Source: Terriglobia bacterium | GTDB lineage: Bacteria; Acidobacteriota; Terriglobia; Terriglobales; SCQP01 | Length of the DNA stretch: 45,685 nucleotides | Assembly: GCA_021323595.1 (NCBI GenBank) | Contig: JAJPKR010000015.1 | Location: forward strand, 1 to 45,685 | Reading direction: 5' to 3' | In this document: piece after piece, positions 7,660-15,137 of the stretch | Position numbering within the stretch: the first letter of the stretch is position 1 | How the letters are laid out: every line of letters begins with the position of its first letter | Program-made: the position numbers and the translations under genes | Notes under the pieces: model-generated | The model's database searches: none | What the model was told of the DNA's origin: nothing | The model's input: the letters and a program-made list of their open reading frames with translations, nothing else

Positions 7660-8133
7660 ATGAAAAATTTCGGCGTGACGATTCCGTGCATGGCCGCATT
7701 TCTGTGCATTGCGGCGCTGCCGAGCGCGGCTGCGACTTCAGCCCAGGCCGGCAAGGCGAAGAGCTTCGCGCAGCGGCTGGTCGAGAGCACGATGGCCCAG
7801 CATCCGGATGCGACCGAGGTCGGCATCGCGGCGCGCACCGCGCGCGGCTGCCGCGGCATCGCCTCGACCGACCCCGGCGACGTGGGCGAGCGCTGCGAAG
7901 CGGAAGACGTGCGGGCGATGACCAGCGGCCGCGCGACCGTGGCCAAGGAGAAGGACGGGTACGATGTTTCGCTGCCGCTGCACGACGCCGCGGGCGCGGT
8001 GGTCGGAGCGGTGGGCATCGAGTTTAAGCTGTCCGCGGCCAAGACGCGGGCGGATGCGCTGAAGGAGGCGCGCGCGATCGAGCAGGAGATGGCGGCGAAA
8101 ATCTCCTCGAAGGCGCAACTGACCAGCCGCTAG
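7660..8133 (+). CDS. periplasmic protein with a Cache/PDC-like domain
   Basis: The 157-residue protein has a clear signal peptide (residues 1-25, ending SAAATSAQA) and one small alpha/beta domain. An N-terminal helix (AKSFAQRLVESTMAQH) is followed by strands with the spacing of a single PDC/Cache fold (TEVGIAARTARGCRGIAS, then YDVSLPLHDAAGAVVGAVGI), and a C-terminal amphipathic helix. Cache domains usually sense small ligands in receptors; here no membrane anchor or signalling domain is attached, so it would be a free periplasmic binding protein. Two cysteines (CRGIAS, ERCEAED) could form a disulfide. The ATG at 7660 follows GCGGAGATCAAA. Confidence 0.65.
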   Translation: MKNFGVTIPCMAAFLCIAALPSAAATSAQAGKAKSFAQRLVESTMAQHPDATEVGIAARTARGCRGIASTDPGDVGERCEAEDVRAMTSGRATVAKEKDGYDVSLPLHDAAGAVVGAVGIEFKLSAAKTRADALKEARAIEQEMAAKISSKAQLTSR

Positions 8134-8143
8134 GCGGGAGGGC

Positions 8144-8179
8144 TGAGGTCGCGGCGCCGGTTTAACATGCGCGACCTCA
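8144..8179. terminator. 10-bp perfect inverted repeat after the Cache-like gene
   Basis: TGAGGTCGCG at 8144-8153 and CGCGACCTCA at 8170-8179 are exact reverse complements around a 16-base loop, starting 11 bases after the stop of the Cache-like gene. It lacks a T-run, but its place between convergent genes suggests a transcription stop or 3'-end-protecting structure. Its right arm overlaps the permease-like remnant. Confidence 0.4.
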
Positions 8180-8217
8180 AGTACGCCCTGCGGCGGCTGG
8201 CGATATTGCCGCCTTGA
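8167..8217 (+). pseudogene. possible start fragment of a MacB/FtsX-type (ADOP) permease
   Basis: ATG followed by RDLKYALRRLAILPP and TGA. The segment MRDLKYALRRLA is nearly the standard opening of the acidobacterial orphan permeases (ADOP family) and other MacB-like permeases, in which it is normally followed by about 800 residues with eight to ten membrane helices. Here the reading stops after 16 codons and nothing permease-like follows. The match is short, so this is a suggestion only; no ribosome site is obvious. Confidence 0.35.
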
Positions 8218-8413
8218 CGGCCGCGGGGCGCGGCGGCGTGATGCGCTTGAGCGGTTTTGGAACCGGCACACATTGGCGCAGGGCCGGCCTGCTTGCGGCG
8301 GGCGGGAGCTCCGCGGCGGGCGGAAGACGCGCCGGCGAGGATCGCTCCGGGCGATGAGCGGCGCGGGGCGGGCGGCGCCGCAAGCGGCGCCGTCCGCGAC
8401 CGCCGCGCCGCCG

Positions 8414-9775
8414 CTAGTGTTTGTCCTCGCCGGCTGGAGTCACCGGGCGGCGGAGCCAAGGCGTGAAGGTGATGTTCGCGCCGCCGGCGGTGGAGCAGTT
8501 GGGCGCGCCCGGTCCTCCGGGGCAGCCCCAATAATTTTCGGTGGCGTCGATCGTGCCGGTGCAGATGCTGGCGCCGTCGAGGGCGCAGACATCGGCCACG
8601 CCGATCTTGCCGGGGGCGAAATCGTTGAGGTGCAGATCCACCTCGGCAGGCGTGTTGACGGCGATCGCCACCGCCTCCTGGCGAATCACATTGCCGGCGA
8701 TCACGGTGCCATGGACGGGCGAGCCGCCGCCGCTATTGATGTTGATGCCGACCGGGCCGGGCGTGGCGGTGTCGCCCTGGTCGGCGAGGTTGCGGGCGAT
8801 GAAGTTGCCGATGATCTGGTTGCCATCCATGTCATCGGCGGGCAGGCCGAAGGCCGGGCCCACGTGCGTGTGCAAGGCGACGCCGGCGAGGCCGTTGTGA
8901 ATGAGGCGGTTGTGGATGATCACATTGCCGGTGACATGGCCGCGGCCCATGCCGTCGGTGAAGAGCCCGACGCCGGAGCCGCCGATCTGCACGCCGTTGT
9001 CCTGGGAAAGGTTCTCGGCCACGGTGTTGTGGTCCACGCCGAAGTGCGGCGCGAAGGGCGGGCTGGTCATGTTCATCGGCGGATGGGAGGCGAGCACGAT
9101 GCCGCACTCGAGCGGATTGTCCTTGACCGTGTTGCGCGCCAGCAGGTTGCCGCGGCTTTCACCGGTCTCATCGCTGACGAGGATGCCGTCGGCATTGCCC
9201 GCGATCTCGTTGTCGCTGACGATCGAGTCCATGACGCCGACGAGATGGATCGCCCCGCCGCAGTCGCCGGTCTCGTCGGTTTCGTAGATGCCGCTGCCGG
9301 GCTGATTGGGACAGCCGGCCGGCGCGCCGGTGAAGGCGGCGCCGGGCACGGTGTCGTTGTTCAGCACGCGGTTGCCGCGCAAGGTGACGTCAGCGGCGCT
9401 GACCACGAGAATGCCCTCGTAGAGCGCGTGCTCGACGGTGAAGCCGGCGATGGTAACGTTGGCGAGGCCGGCGTTGTCGAAGCCATCCACGAAAACGCCG
9501 TGCGCCAGGTTGGCGGCATCAATGACGGTCGCCTCGGCATCGGCCCCGAGCAACGAGAGGGGGATGGCGATCGTGACCTGCTCGTGATAGGTCCCGGGCG
9601 TGACATAGACGATGTCGCCGGGATGCGCGTGATTCACCGCCGCTTGGATGGTCGTATAACAGCCCATCGCGCCGCCCGGGTTCACGCATAGCGTCGCCGC
9701 CGGCGAGGCCGCCGCCGTGAGAAACACGAAGGCCGCTGCCGCGGCCAGGCCGAAGCCGAAAGTTCGAAATTTCAT
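8414..9775 (-). CDS. secreted right-handed parallel beta-helix protein (NosD/pectate-lyase-like)
   Basis: The 453-residue protein has a signal peptide (FGLAAAAAFVFLTAAASPAA) and the opening layout of PbH1-type beta-helices: CYTTIQAAVNHAHPGD then VYVTPGTYHEQVTI. Many coils with N-rich turns follow, for example LRGNRVLNNDT, VSDNEIAGNADGI, VTGNVIIHNRL and DGNQIIGNFIARN. Proteins of this fold bind or cleave polysaccharides; no lyase active-site residues can be assigned. Six or more cysteines near the ends (CVNPGGAMGCY, CPNQPG, CALDGASIC, GCPGGPGAPNC) suggest disulfide caps. The ATG at 9775 is fixed by an excellent AGGAGG ribosome site and signal peptide. The open frame extends further upstream but is not used. 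Translation may be controlled by a hairpin over the ribosome site. Confidence 0.82.
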   Translation of the reverse strand: MKFRTFGFGLAAAAAFVFLTAAASPAATLCVNPGGAMGCYTTIQAAVNHAHPGDIVYVTPGTYHEQVTIAIPLSLLGADAEATVIDAANLAHGVFVDGFDNAGLANVTIAGFTVEHALYEGILVVSAADVTLRGNRVLNNDTVPGAAFTGAPAGCPNQPGSGIYETDETGDCGGAIHLVGVMDSIVSDNEIAGNADGILVSDETGESRGNLLARNTVKDNPLECGIVLASHPPMNMTSPPFAPHFGVDHNTVAENLSQDNGVQIGGSGVGLFTDGMGRGHVTGNVIIHNRLIHNGLAGVALHTHVGPAFGLPADDMDGNQIIGNFIARNLADQGDTATPGPVGININSGGGSPVHGTVIAGNVIRQEAVAIAVNTPAEVDLHLNDFAPGKIGVADVCALDGASICTGTIDATENYWGCPGGPGAPNCSTAGGANITFTPWLRRPVTPAGEDKH

Positions 9776-9782
9776 GATTGCC

Positions 9783-9810
9783 CCCTCCTCAGGTGAATAC
9801 CTGAGGAGGG
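9783..9810 (-). promoter_or_regulatory. perfect 12-bp hairpin covering the Shine-Dalgarno of the beta-helix gene
   Basis: CCCTCCTCAGGT (9783-9794) and ACCTGAGGAGGG (9799-9810) on the plus strand are exact reverse complements separated by four bases. In the minus-strand transcript the second arm contains the AGGAGG ribosome site, ending about nine bases before the ATG at 9775. A folded leader would therefore hide the ribosome site behind a 12-bp GC-rich stem. Alternatively the palindrome is an operator for a dimeric repressor, because it lies just downstream of a likely -10 element. Confidence 0.7.
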
Positions 9811-9811
9811 C

Positions 9812-9841
9812 AGTGTACTCCGGCCGATGCTGGAAAAACAA
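9812..9841 (-). promoter_or_regulatory. candidate sigma70 promoter of the beta-helix gene
   Basis: Read on the minus strand, TTGTTT (9841-9836) and TACACT (9817-9812) are separated by 18 bases. The predicted start of transcription, near 9805, would fall inside the first arm of the hairpin, leaving about seven base pairs of stem in the message. A promoter further upstream would leave the whole stem. Confidence 0.35.
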
Positions 9842-10082
9842 TATCGCCGAATGAGCAAAGTTTTGCAGAAGGCCGCAGCCGGGAGCGCCGGGAGCGCGTC
9901 GGCCAGCCGTGGGCTGCATGCCGGGGCTGTTGGCGGGGGGGGGTGCGAAGGCGGCAGAGGCGAGATGGGGGCAGTCCGCTGCTCTATATCTCTATGCTCT
10001 GGGTTCTGGGCTTGGCCAGGCGGGCCAAGTTGCGGGACGAAGCGGGGGGCGGTAGAGTGGCGGTTCGAGGATGGGAGCGACG
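9842..10082. other. intergenic stretch with a G9 run
   Basis: No gene is apparent between the divergently oriented beta-helix gene and the next amidohydrolase. A run of nine G residues lies at 9935-9943. The stretch before 10083 has a purine-rich GGGAGCGACG that can serve as ribosome site. No clear promoter box is seen for the plus-strand gene. Confidence 0.4.
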
Positions 10083-11897
10083 ATGCGTTTTTGGCGGCTG
10101 ATGATGATCGCGGCAGTGTGCGGGGGGCTGGGCGCAGCGGCGCCGGCGCGGGGAGCGGCGGGGCCGGCGGCGGGGTTTCCGCCAAAGCTGCCGGCGGCGG
10201 ATTTGGTACTGCGCGGCGGGGTGGTGGCGACGCTCGATCCGCTGCAACCGCGGGTGGCGGCGCTGGCGATACGCGGCGGGCGGATCGAGGCGATGGGCAG
10301 CGACGCGGCGATCGCGCGAACCATCGGTGCGAACACGCGCGTCGTCAACCTGCATGGGGCGTTCGTGACGCCGGGCTTCATCGAGGGTCATGGGCACCTG
10401 ATGGGCACCGGCGAAGCCGCCATGGAACTGAAGCTGGGGCGGGCGCCGAATTGGGACGCGATCGTGGCGATGGTGCGGGCGGCGGCGGCGAAGGCCAAGC
10501 CGGGGGAGTGGATTCTGGGCGCGGGCTGGCAGCAAAGCAAATGGAATCGCACGCCGCAGCCGAACGTGGACGGACTGCCGCTGCCGGCGAGCCTCGACGC
10601 CGCCTCGCCGCATAACCCGGTGATGCTGGAGCACGCGAGCGGCCACGGCATCTACGTGAACGCGGCGGCGCTGCGGCTGGCCGGCATCACGCGGACGACG
10701 CCCGATCCGCCCGGCGGCACGATCGTGCGCGACGCGCAGGGCAACGCGATCGGCATGCTGCGCGACACCGCCATGGGTCCCGTGCGCCGCGCCTACGAAC
10801 GCTATCTGCGGACGCTGCCGGCCGGCGAGCGCGAGGCGCGGCGCGAGCGGGCATTGCGGCTGGCGGTGGAGAACGAGGTGAGCCAAGGCATCACGACGTT
10901 CGTGGATATGGGCGAGGACTTCGCCACCATCGCCTGGCTCAAGCGACAGGCGGCGCGCGGGCTGCCGCTGCGGCTCTATATTAATGTTGGGGTGGCGCCG
11001 GCGGCCACGCTCGCCGCCAACTTGCCCGCGGTGCGGACGATCGGCTACGCCGACGATCATTTCACGGTGCGCGGCGTCGGCGAGGTCACCGCCGACGGGG
11101 CGCTGGGCACGCGCAGCGCGTGGTTTCTCGCGCCCTATCGCGACGCGCCGACCGTCACCGGCAAGAACGTGGTGGCGATGAGCACGATCCGGCAGATCGC
11201 CGAACTCGCCGCCGAGGACGGCTATCAGCTTTCGGTCCACGCCATCGGCGACCGCGCGAACCGCGAAACGCTCGACCTGTTCCAGCAGATCTTCACCGCC
11301 GATCCGGCGGCGCACGCGCTGCGCTGGCGCATCGAGCACGCGCAACACTTGAGTCCCGCGGATATTCCCCGCTTCGCGCAATTGGGCGTGATCGCGTCGA
11401 TGCAGTCCATTCACGCCTGTTCGGATGCGCCGTTCGTGGCGCCGCGGCTGGGCGAGCAGCGGGCGCGCGAAGGCGCGTACGTCTGGCATTCGCTGATCGC
11501 CAGCGGCGCGCTCGTGCTCGACGGCACCGACACCCCGGTCGAGGACACCAACCCCATCGCGAACTTCTTTTGCGGCGTGACGCGGCGCGAGGGCGACGGC
11601 AGCTATTTCTTTCCGGCGCAGGCCAAGACGCGGCTCGAAGAGCTGCGCTCCTATACGTGGAACAACGCCTATGCGATCTTCGCCGAGGGCGATCTCGGCT
11701 CACTGGCGCCGGGCAAGCGCGCCGACCTCGACGTGTTCTCGGGCGATCTGCTGACGCTGCCGGCGGACGAAATCCTGCGCACGCGCGTGCTCTATACCAT
11801 CATCGGCGGCAAGATCGTCTATCAGAGGCCGGGGGCGGCGCAGTGGCGGAGCGGGCAGCTCTTTCCGCCGATGCCGGAGTTCAATCACGTGAATTGA
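10083..11897 (+). CDS. secreted amidohydrolase, YtcJ-like (amidohydrolase family 3)
   Basis: This encodes 604 residues with a signal peptide (MMIAAVCGGLGAAAPARGAA). The N-terminal beta domain opens with ADLVLRGGVVATLD, and the metal-binding HxH is His103/His105 in PGFIEGHGHL. Later metal or catalytic residues lie in QLSVHAIGDRAN, IEHAQHL and the Asp of LDGTDTPVEDTNP. The end shows the standard GSLAPGKRADLDVFSGD. Relatives (YtcJ, NfdA-like) hydrolyse N-substituted formamides or similar amides; the substrate here is unknown. The ATG at 10083 is preferred to 10071 because GGGAG lies eight bases upstream. It converges with the outer-membrane gene, leaving only 21 bases between stops. Confidence 0.88.
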   Translation: MRFWRLMMIAAVCGGLGAAAPARGAAGPAAGFPPKLPAADLVLRGGVVATLDPLQPRVAALAIRGGRIEAMGSDAAIARTIGANTRVVNLHGAFVTPGFIEGHGHLMGTGEAAMELKLGRAPNWDAIVAMVRAAAAKAKPGEWILGAGWQQSKWNRTPQPNVDGLPLPASLDAASPHNPVMLEHASGHGIYVNAAALRLAGITRTTPDPPGGTIVRDAQGNAIGMLRDTAMGPVRRAYERYLRTLPAGEREARRERALRLAVENEVSQGITTFVDMGEDFATIAWLKRQAARGLPLRLYINVGVAPAATLAANLPAVRTIGYADDHFTVRGVGEVTADGALGTRSAWFLAPYRDAPTVTGKNVVAMSTIRQIAELAAEDGYQLSVHAIGDRANRETLDLFQQIFTADPAAHALRWRIEHAQHLSPADIPRFAQLGVIASMQSIHACSDAPFVAPRLGEQRAREGAYVWHSLIASGALVLDGTDTPVEDTNPIANFFCGVTRREGDGSYFFPAQAKTRLEELRSYTWNNAYAIFAEGDLGSLAPGKRADLDVFSGDLLTLPADEILRTRVLYTIIGGKIVYQRPGAAQWRSGQLFPPMPEFNHVN

Positions 11898-11918
11898 GCC
11901 CGGCGATCCGGGACGGAG

Positions 11919-13322
11919 CTAGCGGAGGCGGAGGCGGAGGAAGACCTGGACGCCGAGGGGATGCTGGCCGTACACGGCGCGGACGGGAGCAGGGACGAGA
12001 TAGGCCGCGAAACTGGCGCCCAGCGCCGAGCGCAAATGGGGCAGCGACGGAATCTCGTGGGCATAGCCGAGGGTGAGGGCGTTGATCCAAAAGCCGGGCT
12101 GCTCCGGCTGCGCGAGCGCCTGCTGGACGGTGAGGCCGCGGGTGAAGAGCTCGTCGTTATTCAGGCGCTCGATGCGGCCGAAGAGATCGTGCACGCGGGC
12201 GAAGTGCCAGGCGGCCTCGGCGGTATAGGCGTCGCTGTTGCGCGGCGCGGGGGCGGTGAAATGGTTGCGGCCCCAGATCAGCGAGGCCGCCCACCAGTCG
12301 CGATCGGGAGAGGCGTCGTGGGAGCACGCGTAGGTGACCGAGGCGGTGGCGCGCACGACGTCGTTGACGGCCGTGGCTTCGGGGCGGCGCAGGCGGCCGA
12401 CGGAGGCTTGCGCGACGATGCGCGCCGACGGACTCCAGCTCAGGCGCGAGGCCCAAGAGTCCACGGGCGGCAGCGGCAGATTCCAGCGATTTTCGCCGGG
12501 CTCTTGGCCGTTGAAGGCGCTCGCCTCCCAGCGCCAGGCGCGCCACGAGAGAGCGCCGGTGACGACGCTGCGGGCGATGTGGGTGGAATCCTCCCAGTGG
12601 TGGGCGAGGGGCGCGGCGAATTCGAAGCCGGTGCTGGAGACGCGGTGCGGATAGGCGACCGGGCCGAGCGCGATATCGCCGACCGGCCCGCCATAGATCG
12701 TGAACGAGGAGCGCGGTGAAAGCGGGCGCGTATATTCGAGCGCCAGCTCCATGAAAAAGTTGTGGGGATGCTGCGCGTCCACGAGAACGCGGCCGAAGGC
12801 AGTCTCGCCGGTTTGGAAGAGCAACGGATAGCGGCGTTCGGTGACCGTGGCCGGCTCCAGGCTCAGCATGGTGCGGAACGCGAAGATGCCGCCGGCGAGA
12901 GCGCGGCTGGCGCGGAACATGCCCCAGTTGGTGGAGAACAATTTATCGCCGCCGCGCGGCCCGCTTTGCTGCGTATCCACGAGGAACGCTTCGCCCATGA
13001 GCATGGTCTGCCAGCCGTGAGTCTCGCCCATAAGCATGTCGAGCGGCGCGGCGGCGGGCGCGAGGCTGGTGCCCGAGGCTTCGCGGGCCGTTTCATACGC
13101 GGCCGAGCCCGGCAGCGCGGCTGCCGCTTGCGGCATCTGCATCGGCATCGCGTGCGCCTGCCGGGGGCGCGCGGCGGCGCGGCCAGCACTTCGCGATTCG
13201 GCTGACGCGCCCGCGACGGCGGCCTTGGCGGCACGCGACGCTGGACGGCGCGCCGCGAGCACCGGACGGAACGGCACCAGCAGCCCCAGAAGCGCGGCAA
13301 GGGATTTTAGCGGCAGCGACAA
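11919..13322 (-). CDS. outer-membrane beta-barrel protein of the type found in metal-resistance clusters
   Basis: The 467-residue protein has a signal peptide ending VLAARR or a little later, a Met/His-containing segment (QAHAMPMQMPQ), and a barrel built of amphipathic strands. The conserved pieces GGDKLFSTNWGMF, LFQTGETAFG, VDAQHPHNFFMELAL, HWEDSTHI and FNGQEPGENRW match a family I know from copper and multi-metal efflux neighbourhoods of proteobacteria and acidobacteria, where it is unnamed or called a copper-resistance outer membrane protein. The C-terminus (GVQVFLRLRLR) lacks the terminal Phe but is strand-like. No efflux genes lie beside it here, so the metal link comes from the family only. 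The ATG at 13322 is followed by a normal hydrophobic leader. Confidence 0.65.
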   Translation of the reverse strand: MSLPLKSLAALLGLLVPFRPVLAARRPASRAAKAAVAGASAESRSAGRAAARPRQAHAMPMQMPQAAAALPGSAAYETAREASGTSLAPAAAPLDMLMGETHGWQTMLMGEAFLVDTQQSGPRGGDKLFSTNWGMFRASRALAGGIFAFRTMLSLEPATVTERRYPLLFQTGETAFGRVLVDAQHPHNFFMELALEYTRPLSPRSSFTIYGGPVGDIALGPVAYPHRVSSTGFEFAAPLAHHWEDSTHIARSVVTGALSWRAWRWEASAFNGQEPGENRWNLPLPPVDSWASRLSWSPSARIVAQASVGRLRRPEATAVNDVVRATASVTYACSHDASPDRDWWAASLIWGRNHFTAPAPRNSDAYTAEAAWHFARVHDLFGRIERLNNDELFTRGLTVQQALAQPEQPGFWINALTLGYAHEIPSLPHLRSALGASFAAYLVPAPVRAVYGQHPLGVQVFLRLRLR

Positions 13323-13528
13323 GATTTCCTTTCAGTTTACCTGCCCGGCGCGCTGCCGCGCGGCTTGCGCCGTAGGCGTACAAGCGGGGACGATCGCGGT
13401 GCAACGCCAAGGCGGCGGGCCCGCGCGTGCGGGCGATGGGCACCGCTGCCATTGGAGGCCGCTCCGAGACGCGAGCGCCCTGCCCGGCCGCGCAAGTACC
13501 ACGATGGTTAAGAGCGGCGCGTTGACCG

Positions 13529-15100
13529 ATGCCCGGCCAAGGCGTGAAACTGTCGATCTTCCCCCGTACTGCCAAGATTCGCGCGATGCCAGGCAAGAAA
13601 AAAGCGGCGCGGGAAGCGCAACGGCACCGGCAGCAGGATGGCGGCGCGCAAGCGTCCATTCAAGGAAGAATCAGACCGGCGGGTAGCCCGGTGACGCAGG
13701 GCTCCGGAGCTTCGCGCTTGAGCCAGGCTGGGTCGCTCGGGATAGCGCCGCTCGCGCTGGCGTGGGCTGCGCCGCTGCCCGTCGCGCCGGCGCGGTGGCT
13801 GGCGGCGGGCGGCGGTATCGCGCTCGGGGCTTTGATGCTGGCGGCGTGGCTGGAACGGGCTGGGCGCCGGCGAGCGGAGCGGCGGCTGGAGGCTGCCATG
13901 CAAGAGCTGCGATCGGCCGGCTTTCAGGCGCAAATGCTGCTGGAGGCGACCGAGGACGGCATTTACGCGCTCGATCCCGAAGGCCATTGCATCTGGGCAA
14001 ATCCGGCCACGGCGCGGATTCTCGGCTACCCCAGCGCCGCGGTTCTGGTCGGGCGCCAGATGCACGACGTCATTCATCACACGCGCGCGGACGGCTCGCC
14101 ATTTCCGATCGAGGAATGCACCGGGCTGCAGATGCTGAAGGAGCGGCAACGCGTCATGCAGGCGGAAGAACTGCTATGGCGAGCCGACGGCACGAGCTTC
14201 TACGCCGACGTGCGCGTCAATCCCATGGTGCGCGAGGGGGAGATGGTGGGCGCGGTGGTGGTCTTCCGCGATCTCACGGAGCGCATGCGTCTCGAGAGCC
14301 AGTACCGGCAAGCGCAAAAGATGGAGGCGGTGGGGCGGCTGGCGGCCGGCATTGCGCACGATTTCAATAATCTGCTGAGTGTGATCACGGGCTACACGGA
14401 GTTGCTGCTACAGCGGCCGGCGCTGGCGGCGAACGACGAGCAGCGCTTGCGGGCCATCGAACGCGCGAGCGGCCGCGCCGCCGAACTGACGCGGCAGTTG
14501 CTGGCCTTCAGCCGCAAGCAGGCGGTTCAGGCCACGGTGCTGGATTTGAACGACGTCGTGCGCGGCGCAGAACCCATGCTGCTGCGCGTGCTGGGCGAAG
14601 ACCTGGTTTTCGAAGTGGAGCTCGAACCCAATCTGGCGCCGATCAAGGCCGACGAGGGACAGCTCGAGCAAGTGCTGATGAATTTGGCGGTGAATGCGCG
14701 CGACGCGATGCCGGAAGGGGGACGACTGCGGATCCAAACCGCCGGCGCGGTTCTCGATGCGGCGGCGGCCGAGGCGTTGAACGTTGCGCCAGGCAGCTAC
14801 GCCACGTTAGCGGTGGCCGACACCGGGGTCGGCATGGATGCGGAGACGATCCGGCACATCTTCGAGCCGTTCTTCACGACCAAGCCGGTGGGCAAGGGAA
14901 GCGGGTTGGGGCTCTCCATGGTCTTCGGCATCGTCAGGCAAAGCGGTGGTGCGATCAAGGTGGAGAGCGAACCGGGCCGGGGGACGGCGATGAAGGTCTT
15001 CTTGCCGGTGTACAACACCGCGGGCGAGGAAACGACGGCGCCGGCCGCACCGGATGCCGCAGGGGCTGCCGCCGATCAGCCGAGCGCAAGCCGCGCCTAG
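13529..15100 (+). CDS. PAS-domain sensor histidine kinase, membrane-bound
   Basis: This encodes 523 residues from the first ATG; a second in-frame ATG at residue 20 is also possible and the start is uncertain. Two short hydrophobic segments (about 70-88 and 91-107) form a membrane hairpin with almost no periplasmic loop, so sensing is likely cytoplasmic through the PAS domain (about 130-255). The DHp phosphoacceptor is His277 in AAGIAHDFNNLLSVI, the HDFNN subtype. The ATP-binding domain has NLAVNARDAM (N box), VADTGVGMDA (G1) and GKGSGLGLSMVFG (G2). No receiver domain is fused and no response regulator is adjacent, so its partner is elsewhere. The last 25 residues are Ala/Pro-rich and probably disordered. 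Confidence 0.88.
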   Translation: MPGQGVKLSIFPRTAKIRAMPGKKKAAREAQRHRQQDGGAQASIQGRIRPAGSPVTQGSGASRLSQAGSLGIAPLALAWAAPLPVAPARWLAAGGGIALGALMLAAWLERAGRRRAERRLEAAMQELRSAGFQAQMLLEATEDGIYALDPEGHCIWANPATARILGYPSAAVLVGRQMHDVIHHTRADGSPFPIEECTGLQMLKERQRVMQAEELLWRADGTSFYADVRVNPMVREGEMVGAVVVFRDLTERMRLESQYRQAQKMEAVGRLAAGIAHDFNNLLSVITGYTELLLQRPALAANDEQRLRAIERASGRAAELTRQLLAFSRKQAVQATVLDLNDVVRGAEPMLLRVLGEDLVFEVELEPNLAPIKADEGQLEQVLMNLAVNARDAMPEGGRLRIQTAGAVLDAAAAEALNVAPGSYATLAVADTGVGMDAETIRHIFEPFFTTKPVGKGSGLGLSMVFGIVRQSGGAIKVESEPGRGTAMKVFLPVYNTAGEETTAPAAPDAAGAAADQPSASRA

Positions 15101-15137
15101 CGGCAGCGCCATCTCCATGCCATTCCTGCTCCGGGTT

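Noticed and set aside
8273-9691. A 472-codon plus-strand open frame
   Set aside because: It lies opposite the beta-helix gene, which has a signal peptide, repeats and a perfect ribosome site. The plus-strand protein has only low-complexity Gly/Val/Asp-rich sequence.
9984-11489. A 501-codon minus-strand open frame
   Set aside because: It is antisense to the YtcJ-like amidohydrolase. Arg/His/Gly-rich composition and no recognisable motif mark it as a shadow.
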